Below, piece after piece: positions 36,789-45,508 of a stretch of DNA of 64,000 nt. Numbering within the stretch: position 1 is the stretch's first letter; each line of letters begins with the position of its first letter. The notes beneath the pieces are model-generated. The model was not told the DNA's origin. It saw nothing but the letters and a program-made list of their open reading frames with translations, and made no database searches. Origin of the DNA: Leptospira inadai serovar Lyme str. 10 (GTDB lineage: Bacteria > Spirochaetota > Leptospiria > Leptospirales > Leptospiraceae); assembly GCF_000243675.2 (NCBI RefSeq), contig NZ_AHMM02000015.1:728001-792000 (forward strand), read 5' to 3'. A program made the translations under genes and the position numbers.

Positions 36789-37520
36789 GTGGAATTTTCC
36801 TTTTTATGTCGATGATGTATTCAATTTAGGAGTGGGTTAGGGCATTCCACTCGACGTTTCGGGGTCATTAGAAATTTGAGAACTATCATTTTCAATTCGA
36901 CTTAAGCTTACATTTCCCGGATGTGGTCTGTTCCGGTCCTTGGATCGGCGGCGAAATCGGTTTCCCGTTATTCAATGAAGATCGCTTCGATTCGTTAGAA
37001 AGCTCTTTTCTGATTCGAAAAATTAGATTTCCCGAATGTAATTTTTTCTCCTCTTTGCACTCTGATTGAACGAGTTACTGGACGGAAAAATCGGAATGCA
37101 AATGAAACGTAAAGTCCGTTATCATCAAGACCATTTCCATTTTGCAAGGATTCAGGGTTAGTTCTTTATTGTCAATATGAAAATAAATGATTGTATGGGA
37201 TGTCAATTTGCAAAAATTATTTATATTTACGGAATACTAGATTGATTTGATTCTTCGGACAGAGAACGTCCTGTTGCGACGTAAACGTATTTTAAGTTCG
37301 GCAACCGTGGTCGTCTCAAACTTAAAATTTGGGGAATCGATCCACACGAGTTTGAATGCTATTTTGGCGGTAATCCGTTTAGCTAACCGATTTCATTTGG
37401 GAAGATAATAATACGAAAGATTAAGCTCTTCGGCTGAAGTGGGTTACGGATTTCGAAAAATCCGTAGTGTCCTTTTTCGGAATTACTTACGTTTATTAGG
37501 AAAACTTTTAGGAGAAATGC
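36789..37520. other. Intergenic region, nothing recognised
   Basis: About 730 AT-rich bases between divergent genes; no supported frame or RNA gene. AGGAG at the right end belongs to the next gene. Confidence 0.4.
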
Positions 37521-37988
37521 ATGAATCATACTAAATTTACTGCGGTTTTATTTCTTTCCTCGGCGATCCTGGTGCAAGCTATTCATGCTCAGAATATACC
37601 CGATTCGATTCGCAAAAATATCGCTTCTTTTTGCTCTTCGGAATGGACTAAGAGGGGAATACTGGATCGAAACATGTTTAAGTATTGCATGAATGAACAG
37701 AATGAGGGTTGGCTGAATCTTCAAGATTTGGTGCGTCGAAATAGCGCATATCCTTGGATCAAAGATTTGAAAGAGAAAATTTTTGATAAGTGGACGAGGC
37801 GAGGGATTACCGACTGGAATATGGTTCACCATTCTCTCCATGAGGAAGTCGAGGCCATTAAGGATTTGGAATATGGTCTCAAGAAGAAGGAATTTACTAA
37901 AGAAAAGTATGACGAATGCTTTTCTCAATGGGGAGATTCGGATTCCCCTTGGAGTATGACTTATTATTGCATCAAGGGGGAAGATTAG
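37521..37988 (+). CDS. Secreted protein with three Trp-centred repeats
   Basis: A 155-residue protein with a signal peptide (FTAVLFLSSAILVQAIHA) and no lipobox Cys. The mature part has three repeats with the pattern [S/F]xxWxxRGIxDxNMxxxC: SSEWTKRGILDRNMFKYC, FDKWTRRGITDWNMVHHS and CFSQWGDSDSPWSMTYYC. Cys pairs in repeats 1 and 3 suggest disulphides. The ATG has AGGAG 8 bases upstream. No family is recognised; a periplasmic or surface role is inferred. It is monocistronic. Confidence 0.75.
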   Translation: MNHTKFTAVLFLSSAILVQAIHAQNIPDSIRKNIASFCSSEWTKRGILDRNMFKYCMNEQNEGWLNLQDLVRRNSAYPWIKDLKEKIFDKWTRRGITDWNMVHHSLHEEVEAIKDLEYGLKKKEFTKEKYDECFSQWGDSDSPWSMTYYCIKGED

Positions 37989-38072
37989 CTCAGAGGTTGC
38001 GGGTGCATATTGCATTTCTTGTACAAGTGGTTTTGCAGCTGAGTGAGAATATTTGCTATTGTCTTTTTATTA

Positions 38073-38109
38073 TGCAGAACAAGGATTAAAGCCGTAAATA
38101 TGTTCTGCA
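38073..38109 (+). promoter_or_regulatory. Inverted repeat upstream of the membrane protein gene
   Basis: TGCAGAACA (38073-38081) and TGTTCTGCA (38101-38109) are exact complements 19 bases apart, ending about 70 bases before the start at 38179. A TTGACA box follows at 38142. It may be an operator or an RNA stem ending the upstream gene. Confidence 0.5.
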
Positions 38110-38178
38110 CTCCGGTCGATCAACTTTTTTGAATACTTTTCTATTGACAATTTTTGAAATAGCTACCTGCTGAAATCT

Positions 38179-38826
38179 ATGTCACCCTTTATTCGAAAGT
38201 TTAATCTTACTACTCATGTCACGGTATCGGTCGGTTGGATCGGCGCCGTCGCCAGCTTTCTTGTGCTCAGTATAGCGGGTATCGCCAGTCAAGATGCCAT
38301 AATTGTTCGTAGTTCCTATATATCAATGGATCTTATAGGACGATTTATGATAATTCCGTTAAGCGTATTGTCCATGCTCACAGGACTGGTCCTCGCCTTT
38401 TGGACTCAATGGGGCTTAGTTCGGTATTACTGGGTCTTTGTAAAATTTGTTCTGGGAATCTTTTCAAGTATAGGTTTGGTATTACATCAGTACGTTGCTA
38501 TCGGAGAAGTAGCTAAGAAGGTAGCCGCGACGGCGACCTTTTCCGATCCGGGTAGATTGGGACCTCAATTAATCATGGATGCGAGTCTGGCAATCTTGGT
38601 TTTATTGATAGCGACGGTTCTGTCCATATACAAACCTTGGGGTTTGACTCCTTATGGTCTATGGGAACAGCGGGTGCAAAGGAATCTTGAGCCGCCGGCA
38701 ACAAGGATCAAGATTAGGGCAGAACTAATACGATTCGGGCTGAAAATTTCTTTTGCTCTCGCCGCCATTCTTATCATTATAGTGGCGATCGTTCATCTCT
38801 CGAGCAAGGGTTTCGGAACTCATTAG
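38179..38826 (+). CDS. Integral membrane protein, five predicted helices (DUF2269-like)
   Basis: A 215-residue hydrophobic protein with helices at about 12-38, 48-75, 85-108, 133-155 and 185-207. The start THVTVSVGWIGAVASF and the pattern of a conserved His near the first helix and HQYV in the third resemble DUF2269-type membrane proteins. A role in electron transfer or transport is not shown. It is convergent with the TfoX-N gene, with 7 bases between the stops. Confidence 0.7.
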   Translation: MSPFIRKFNLTTHVTVSVGWIGAVASFLVLSIAGIASQDAIIVRSSYISMDLIGRFMIIPLSVLSMLTGLVLAFWTQWGLVRYYWVFVKFVLGIFSSIGLVLHQYVAIGEVAKKVAATATFSDPGRLGPQLIMDASLAILVLLIATVLSIYKPWGLTPYGLWEQRVQRNLEPPATRIKIRAELIRFGLKISFALAAILIIIVAIVHLSSKGFGTH

Positions 38827-38833
38827 GCTCGAT

Positions 38834-39214
38834 TTATGATCGCTTTTTAGGGATGGATCTAACGACCTTTTTCTTCTTCCTTTTAGGGGAGGCTTTTGCT
38901 CTCCCGTTAAAATCAAGAGCAAGATCGATCCAATACTGAAACTCTTTTTTCGATTTTATATCTTTCTCGTCGACGAATACGAATCCTTTCATTACCTTAC
39001 CGTTATGAATCATCGGCCGGCATTTCTTTTTCTCTAAAACGGAATCGTATATGTCCGGATCGATGCGACACATTAATTCGTCGTTTGCTACGCAAACGCA
39101 CATCTTGTCGTTTACCATAAAGCAGATACCTCGAAACATTTTCTTTTCTTCCAGATTTTGTATATGGGGCAATGCCGCTCGTACTCGGATCGCTAGCGTT
39201 TCGCTGTATGCCAT
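38834..39214 (-). CDS. TfoX N-terminal domain protein
   Basis: A 126-residue protein with the TfoX/Sxy N-terminal fold: ALAIRVRAAL-like start helix, KKMFRGICFMVNDKMCVCVANDELMCRI, GKVMKGFVFVDE and a final helix (FQYWIDLALDFNG). The C-terminal tail is very basic (SPKRKKKKVVRSIPKKRS). The TfoX C-terminal domain is absent. In gammaproteobacteria TfoX controls competence, but stand-alone N-domains of this type are widespread and of unknown role; a competence function should not be assumed. Confidence 0.85.
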   Translation of the reverse strand: MAYSETLAIRVRAALPHIQNLEEKKMFRGICFMVNDKMCVCVANDELMCRIDPDIYDSVLEKKKCRPMIHNGKVMKGFVFVDEKDIKSKKEFQYWIDLALDFNGRAKASPKRKKKKVVRSIPKKRS

Positions 39215-39357
39215 TGTCGTTTCTTATCCCGCGATGTTCTGTTCTAAAGTCATTTACAGTATCGACTATGATTCAACGAAATATCTATCTAAGGATATTT
39301 CGATCAAGTAAACATTCTGTAAGATGACAAAAATTCAAGTATGGAATATTTTGTCTA

Positions 39358-39546
39358 GTGGAATTATTATATACTAAAACTTCTCCGCTTGCTCGTAAAG
39401 TTGGAATTTTTGCAAAGGAAAAAGAATTCCCTATGAAGCTCAAGAATCTTGCCGAAAACCGAAAAGCGGTACCGTCGTCTGGAGAAAATCCCGTAAAGGT
39501 CTTCAACGTAAGATACGCGTCGAATTTTCTAAGCCGAATGCCTTAA
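39358..39546 (+). pseudogene. Possible glutathione S-transferase remnant (N-terminal end)
   Basis: The frame starting at GTG 39358 encodes LLYTKTSPLARKVGIFAKEKE, close to the thioredoxin-like start of GSTs (LYxxxTSPxxRKVxxxxxEK), but stops after 62 codons and loses the family pattern after about residue 45 (ENPVKVF could match the NPxxKVP loop). No C-terminal helical domain follows. An intact GST is encoded at 41478-42086. A chance resemblance is possible. Confidence 0.42.
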
Positions 39547-39725
39547 AAAGAATATAGGCCTGGGAGCCGAAATGGTTAGAGTTTTGTGCCGAGCAGGTTG
39601 GAAATCTTCGGTCCGAAATATTGCGAAATTCTAATTCAAAATCCTCTTAATTAAAATAAATGAATAAAACGAATATTGCGGGCAATCTCGGAGGCTGCTC
39701 CCGATGATTGCCCTGTTCCTGTATA

Positions 39726-40694
39726 TTAATGAGACGCCAGCCAAGCGACTAAGTCTTTCAAGACTTGAGCTCTGTCTTGCGGGAGTTCGTTCATCGTTTC
39801 GTGAAAGAGTCCTTCGTAGATCTTCATCGTTTTATCTTTCGACGGAATTACTGCAAAAGCTTCTTCCGTTCCGGCCGAAAGTGCGACTGCATCCTCTTTT
39901 CCGTGAAATAAATAGACCGGAAGATTAATTTTGGAAGCTTTTTCCAAGGCTTTTTCCTTGGAGTTGAGTATGAAGTCCCCCAGATATGCGCCTGCCTTAT
40001 CATGAACTAGCGGATCGTTTTTATATGCGGCCACGGCTTTTTCGTCCCTGGATAGAGTGGCTGCATCGAGACCGGTAGAAATCGTAAAACTAGGCGAGGT
40101 GCCCGCGATTAACCCGAGCATCGCTTTTTTTACTTTTGCGATAAAATTCGTTTTTACCTCGATAGGTAAGCTACTCAGGACCAATCGATCCAAATTTGCC
40201 TGGTATCTAGGATCTCCCGCATAGAAGAGCGCGATTAATGCCCCCATCGAATGGCCCATCAACGTTACTTTGGAAACACCTTCTTTTTGTTTTGCGATTC
40301 CGATCAACTGATCCAGATCGCTGAGGAATTGATTAAAATCGGTTATAACACCGCGATCTCCTTCCGATTTTCCGTGACCTCGAGAATCAATTAAATAAAC
40401 ATTATATCCTTTTCCGGCGAGAGCTTCTAATAGATTTTCATATCTCCCTCCGTGTTCTCCGATTCCGTGTTGAACGAGCAAAACTCGAGGTTTTGCTGTG
40501 TTCTTGGATCTATAGCTGCGATAATAAATGGAAGTATTTCCTACACCGGTGAATTTTCCGTCTTCGACATGGTAGGAATTTTCTAAATTAGATTTACCTT
40601 CATCGACGGCTAGGAGGACCCCCGTCAATGAAACCGATAGTATTAGGCAGGTCAGGGTGATTTTTAAGATCCTTCGTTTAAAAATCGATGTCAT
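39726..40694 (-). CDS. Alpha/beta hydrolase, monoacylglycerol lipase/lysophospholipase type
   Basis: About 322 residues from ATG 40694 (MTSIFKRRILK, a signal-anchor or signal peptide LTCLILSVSLTGVLLA); GGAAAAG precedes it. Longer starts, up to a TTG at 40760, seem less likely. The hydrolase has the oxyanion loop VQHGIGEHGGRYE, IDSRGHGKSEGDRG, nucleophile Ser in LMGHSMGALIAL, acid in LFHGKEDAVAL and catalytic His in EGLFHETMNE, the standard order for monoacylglycerol lipases. Export to the periplasm suggests phospholipid or host-lipid breakdown, which is inference. It is monocistronic. Confidence 0.88.
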   Translation of the reverse strand: MTSIFKRRILKITLTCLILSVSLTGVLLAVDEGKSNLENSYHVEDGKFTGVGNTSIYYRSYRSKNTAKPRVLLVQHGIGEHGGRYENLLEALAGKGYNVYLIDSRGHGKSEGDRGVITDFNQFLSDLDQLIGIAKQKEGVSKVTLMGHSMGALIALFYAGDPRYQANLDRLVLSSLPIEVKTNFIAKVKKAMLGLIAGTSPSFTISTGLDAATLSRDEKAVAAYKNDPLVHDKAGAYLGDFILNSKEKALEKASKINLPVYLFHGKEDAVALSAGTEEAFAVIPSKDKTMKIYEGLFHETMNELPQDRAQVLKDLVAWLASH

Positions 40695-40760
40695 AAATTC
40701 TTTTCCGTAAAATTCCAGATTCATTTGCTTTTTCCCATTTCCTTCATAGTAATCTTTCAA

Positions 40761-41477
40761 GACTAAGATCGATTTAAAATGTCTAGGAAGAAATTTGCGA
40801 TTACCGCATTCGACATTCTAAGCCTTCTAGATTCCGAATTTTAACCTAGCGTTTCCGCGGGAGGCGTCCTTTTCTAGGTCTCATTCATTCAGTTAAGATA
40901 GGATTTCGTTTCTAGTAGGGAAAGAAAATTTCTAGATACATAAGCACTTTTTGGTCGTTCTATTTTGAACAATCGTAATTCTTTAGATTCTTAGGTGCGT
41001 TTATTCTTTGCAGGACATTTTTTCGGAATATTCACAGCCGAACCGCTTCGATTATGCGATAGGAATAATGGAAGTTTACCTGCATATTTAGGGACTTGCC
41101 CATTTGAAATGGTCGGCTTGTAATATCCGATCCTTTCTTACTATAGATCCGCATCTAGTGCCGCAACTTTTAAATGTTCGAAAGAATAGATCCGTATGAT
41201 TTGAACGGAATTCTCTTCGATTCAGAATTACAAAAGAACAGGATTGCTTGAGAACGAACCGTAGTATTTAATTTAAGAATGTTCGGAGTCCGTAAAAATT
41301 CCGGGACAACCCTCGGTTTGAAAATCGAAGCCGACGGGGTTCCTCATAGACAAAATACGTTTATCCGATTTGGTACGCTGATTCATTCTTACTCTATAAA
41401 ATTGATCGAAAGTATTTCGATTCGACAGGAGAAGTCTAGTCTAAGAAAATTAAGTGTTTCGCGAGCAAATGGAATAA
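40761..41477. other. Intergenic region, nothing recognised
   Basis: About 700 bases. A 91-codon plus-strand frame (41279-41554) overlaps the GST gene and has no family features. Confidence 0.4.
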
Positions 41478-42086
41478 TTACTTACGTTCGATTTTTCGAA
41501 AAGGAACGAAATTTTTCAGATCGGAAAACCGTTCCATCCACTTTTGCACATTAGAATATTCGGTACTATCGATTTTTGCCTCTTTGGATACCGCGCAAAA
41601 CGGAAAGCAGGCCACGTCCGCCAGAGTGGGTTTATTTAATTCGATCCAATCGCGATTTTCCAGACGTTCATTTAATACGCTCAAAGCCTGCTTCCCCCTT
41701 TTTTGGAAAGTTTCCCCGTCCGTACCGATTTTAAATTTGTAATGAATTCGAGCTAAGCCGATTCCGTTATGCAATTCGTTTGCGTCAAAGAATAACCATT
41801 GTAAAACGAAGGCTCTATCCCGTATATTTTGCGGAAACCATTTATCTTTGCCGTATTTTTCGGCCAAATAGATTAAAATAGCATGACTGTCCCAAATAGT
41901 GATATCATTTTCCACCAGCACCGGTACTTGGGAAAGGGGATTTATTTTCTTAAACGCTTCCTCCTTTTGTTCCGAGCGCAAAAGATCTACGCTAATTTCG
42001 TTATACTCTAAATTCAAAAGATTCAGCATCAGTCTTGCTCGGTACGAGTTTACGGATATCGAATGACTATAAAGGACTCTTTCCAT
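41478..42086 (-). CDS. Glutathione S-transferase
   Basis: A 202-residue cytosolic GST. The N-terminal thioredoxin domain has LYSHSISVNSYRARLMLNLLNLEY, the cis-Pro loop NPLSQVPVLVEND, and the glutathione-binding DSHAILIYLAEKYG. The helical domain includes NKPTLADVACFPF (the conserved N-capping Asp). A Ser in the first motif is the probable activating residue. Substrates are unknown. It is monocistronic. Confidence 0.92.
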   Translation of the reverse strand: MERVLYSHSISVNSYRARLMLNLLNLEYNEISVDLLRSEQKEEAFKKINPLSQVPVLVENDITIWDSHAILIYLAEKYGKDKWFPQNIRDRAFVLQWLFFDANELHNGIGLARIHYKFKIGTDGETFQKRGKQALSVLNERLENRDWIELNKPTLADVACFPFCAVSKEAKIDSTEYSNVQKWMERFSDLKNFVPFRKIERK

Positions 42087-42720
42087 CCGGCTTTATTTTT
42101 GCTCCGTTCTGAATACTACCGAACGATCGGTAGCTGTAAAGTCTTTTACGATGCATTTTCGAACGGAAAGTCGATTTCCGCGGCTTCGCAGAGGTGTTAG
42201 AGCGGTCTCGATGGCTTCGAAAGATTTCCCCTCCTTCCGGTTAATTGCATTTCGATAGGAAGATTCCTGAAATATTTCCGGAGCATTGCGGATAGAACCG
42301 GAACGGGATCTAGAAATGATTCTTTCATTCTAAAAATGGCCGAGTAGGCGCGGTCTTAGTTATGATTTGTCACGTTTTTCCGCTTCGTTTATGAATTCGA
42401 ATTCGAGAACTATTCTTCGAGTAGTAAGGGCGGGACTGACCTCGACATCATATCTTGAATTTGACGCATGTCATTTTACAATGGTTGTTAAAAATTTCTA
42501 TGTATGGAAAATATATAAATATTTCCGTTATTTTGTCAAAAAGGTGCAGGTATCGAAGGGAAGGTTTAAGGAAATGAAATTCGAAAGTAGCGAAGAACAT
42601 CCTAAGAAAATTTGTCAGGTTCATTAGTCGCAAATTTCATAATTCGAGAAATAATTTTTATATTGACTTTCCCGGAAAATTCGTTAGATAGTCCGAACGT
42701 TTATCACGCCGAATATTTCG
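42087..42720. other. Intergenic region with candidate promoter for the TonB receptor
   Basis: TTGACT (42663-42668), 16 bases and TAGATA (42685-42690) make a plausible promoter 30 bases before the receptor start. No gene is seen in the rest; no clear Fur-type box. Confidence 0.4.
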
Positions 42721-45462
42721 ATGAATAAATACAATATATTTGGCTGCTTAATTGTAACATTCTTGTATTTTGTTTTAGGGTCGTCGCTCAAGGCCCAGAA
42801 TTCTTCCGAGCCGATTTATATAGGGCAATTTCAAACCTTCGACTCTAAGTTAGAGCCGGAAATTTCGAAAAAACTCATTGAAAAACTTAAAAGCCAATTC
42901 GAGTCCTTGCGTTATTCCGTCGATATATTACCGCCTTTAAATCCGGAGGAAAACTTTAAACGAATTTCCAAGGGAAATATTTACTTAACCGGTTTCTATC
43001 GAAGGGAGAAAAGTACCGGTCGACTTATATTGTACGGACAGATTTATAATGCCGAAAAAGGATTCTTGATAGATGCTTATAATAGTTATAACGAAGTGCA
43101 GGGACTGGAGGAAATAAAAAACGATTTACCGAAAGACGAAGGTCATCAATCGGATGAAAGCGTAATAGACCAATTTACGCAAAAAATCGTTTTGTCGGTG
43201 CGAATTAATAAAAATAAACAGGAAAGAAGAGAGAATATAAACGAGTATGTTTTATCCAACCCGATAAGTAAGAAATTTATCTTCCCGGTTCAGAAGGAAG
43301 ATATCAAAAAATCCACCGAACAGGTTTTCAATCTACTCCAATCCCAAGTTACGACTGCATCCACTAAAACCGAATTATTAACTCATGATGCTCCGGATCT
43401 TGTTTCCGTGATATCCGATAAAGAGCTATTACATTACGGCAGAATATCCTTGAACGATGTGCTCGGGAATCTGCCGGGTTATGCGCCGTCCCAGGATTAT
43501 GATAGAAACACGATTAGCTATCGAGGAATGTTCGAAGGGTGGAATAATAATCATCTTCTAATGCTCGTGGACGGGATTCAGTTTAACGATAATTTATACG
43601 GCTCAGCTTTGACATCGGAAATAACACCCCTGAACATGCTTAAATCCGTCGAGGTGGTAAGAGGTCCCGGATCCGCCTTATACGGTAGTAATGCCATGAA
43701 CGGAATCATTTCTTTAAATACCTACTCGGGTAAGGATCTGAGAGGGGAGATGCAAACGAGAGTTCGTATGGGAACATCGGGAACTAAGATTTACGATTTT
43801 AGAACGGGAAATACGGGTAAGTTATTCGATTATGTCATGAGTTATAATTCGTATGAAACGAACGGAAATAACTATAAGGATTACGACGGTTCGGGTAGAA
43901 CCGATATCACGGGATCTTTCTTGGCTAAGTTTCGCGTTCAAGACGCTAGATCGAATTACTATCTTTTCGCGAAATTGGAAGGTAAAGACATACTGGAAGG
44001 TTTAACGATTCAATATCATAGACAATATTGGAATTTTCAAACCGGGCACGGTTGGCTTTGGGCAATTCCCGATTATAACGGGAAGATGGACGAGTATCGG
44101 GACATGGCGTCGATGAAATATAAAAATAAAATAGGCTCCAAGCTCACTCACGAATACGTACTGCAATACCAAAAACATAGTATCGATTGGAACACTCGTT
44201 ACGCTCAAAACGGAGCTTCTAGCGGATTCTACCCGGCCGGGGTCAGCGAATATTTAAAAACTAACGGACAAAGTCTTTTCGGACGAGCTCAGTTAACGTA
44301 TGATTTGGGGAACTCCGGAAGTATTTTGGCCGGCGTTGAAACTACGAGATTCATTTATACCGGCGATCAAAGTCATTATGCGAATGCAAATCTTTCCGAT
44401 GCCGCGGATTCCTTCCCCCCGTTCGCAAACAATGCAAACGGGACTCTCGGACCCTGGCTCGCATGGATTAAGAATAAGCCCGTATGGACGGTGGGTGTAT
44501 TCGGACAAATCGTTTCCCCTAAATTCTTGTACAATAAGTTGCAGCTGACGGTCGGCGTACGAAACGATCAAACCACACAACACTATATGGGAATAGATAA
44601 TCCTTATAGCAATTACCTGGGATTTCCGTATGCTCCGAATCAAAAACGCGTTTTTAGAAAGACGAGTCCTAAGGCGGCGTTAGTTTACTTTATTACGAAT
44701 AGTTTAAATTTAAAGCTGATGGGTGGGCAGGCGTTTCGAACTCCTTCCATTACCGAAATGTTCGGGGCAAATACGTTTTCGCTGGCTTCTAACCCAAGAC
44801 AATTGAGGCCGGAAATCGTCCGGGATTACGAGGCCGCTCTCGATTGGAATTTGAATCAATATATTAACTTTCGAGTAAACTACTTTGTAAGGAACTTTCA
44901 AAACCAGATATTTTACAGTCTGCAAAATAATAATTTAAGCACGAATATTTACTCGGCCGTTACGAACGGTGTCGAATCGGAAATCAATTTTACGTTTCAT
45001 CAATTCTCCGGTTTCTTCAACTATTCTTATGCTCATCGGTTAAGCGAAAAGATTTTGGATAAAACCATTTCTCCCAGTCAGAATCAAATGACCTGGGCAC
45101 CTTCCCATCTTGCGAATGCGGGAATTCGATACGTTACGAGTAAGATCGAGGCCGGCATTCAGGCTCATTATCAAGGAACCGTTTATAGAAGATCGTCCGA
45201 TTTCGGTCCCATTGACCCGATTACCGGGATCTTGCAAAGCGATTCGAGACTGCAATATCCGCAATACCGGCCTAACTACGTCGGAAACTGGGTTAACGTG
45301 GATGTACGATTGGCGTATTACATCACGGAAAAGATCAGCATAGGTTTCTTCGCTTCGAATTTACTGAATAATCAGCAGAAGCTGATCAAGATTAATAACT
45401 TTCCTTTCGACTATTCGAATTCGCAGAGGCAAGCGATGGTCGACCTAAACGCCTCATTTTAA
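42721..45462 (+). CDS. TonB-dependent outer-membrane receptor with N-terminal extra domain
   Basis: A 913-residue protein. The signal peptide ends near SSLKAQ. Residues 30-150 form an extra domain like the TolB-N/FlgO fold (EISKKLIEKLKSQFESLRYSVDIL, GNIYLTGFYRREKSTGRLILYGQIYN). The plug (about 230-340) has LNDVLGNLPGY, ISYRGMFEGWNNNHLLMLVDGIQFNDNLYG and VEVVRGPGSALYGSNAMNGII, followed by a large beta-barrel ending in ASF. The ligand is unknown. It converges with an operon encoding a substrate-binding protein and a SpoIIE phosphatase, suggesting linked transport and signalling. Confidence 0.9.
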   Translation: MNKYNIFGCLIVTFLYFVLGSSLKAQNSSEPIYIGQFQTFDSKLEPEISKKLIEKLKSQFESLRYSVDILPPLNPEENFKRISKGNIYLTGFYRREKSTGRLILYGQIYNAEKGFLIDAYNSYNEVQGLEEIKNDLPKDEGHQSDESVIDQFTQKIVLSVRINKNKQERRENINEYVLSNPISKKFIFPVQKEDIKKSTEQVFNLLQSQVTTASTKTELLTHDAPDLVSVISDKELLHYGRISLNDVLGNLPGYAPSQDYDRNTISYRGMFEGWNNNHLLMLVDGIQFNDNLYGSALTSEITPLNMLKSVEVVRGPGSALYGSNAMNGIISLNTYSGKDLRGEMQTRVRMGTSGTKIYDFRTGNTGKLFDYVMSYNSYETNGNNYKDYDGSGRTDITGSFLAKFRVQDARSNYYLFAKLEGKDILEGLTIQYHRQYWNFQTGHGWLWAIPDYNGKMDEYRDMASMKYKNKIGSKLTHEYVLQYQKHSIDWNTRYAQNGASSGFYPAGVSEYLKTNGQSLFGRAQLTYDLGNSGSILAGVETTRFIYTGDQSHYANANLSDAADSFPPFANNANGTLGPWLAWIKNKPVWTVGVFGQIVSPKFLYNKLQLTVGVRNDQTTQHYMGIDNPYSNYLGFPYAPNQKRVFRKTSPKAALVYFITNSLNLKLMGGQAFRTPSITEMFGANTFSLASNPRQLRPEIVRDYEAALDWNLNQYINFRVNYFVRNFQNQIFYSLQNNNLSTNIYSAVTNGVESEINFTFHQFSGFFNYSYAHRLSEKILDKTISPSQNQMTWAPSHLANAGIRYVTSKIEAGIQAHYQGTVYRRSSDFGPIDPITGILQSDSRLQYPQYRPNYVGNWVNVDVRLAYYITEKISIGFFASNLLNNQQKLIKINNFPFDYSNSQRQAMVDLNASF

Positions 45463-45508
45463 CGGCTAATAAATATTCGGTAAATATAATGTTCATTAGC
45501 GGATGCGA

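Noticed and set aside
41279..41554. 91-codon plus-strand frame.
   Set aside because: Overlaps the well-supported GST gene on the other strand and shows no protein pattern.
42367..42627. 86-codon plus-strand frame upstream of the TonB receptor.
   Set aside because: No ribosome site or family similarity, and the region is AT-rich.
45465..45500. GCTAAT/ATTAGC inverted repeat between the TonB receptor and the binding-protein gene.
   Set aside because: Six-base arms far apart and without a U-tract; too weak to call a terminator.
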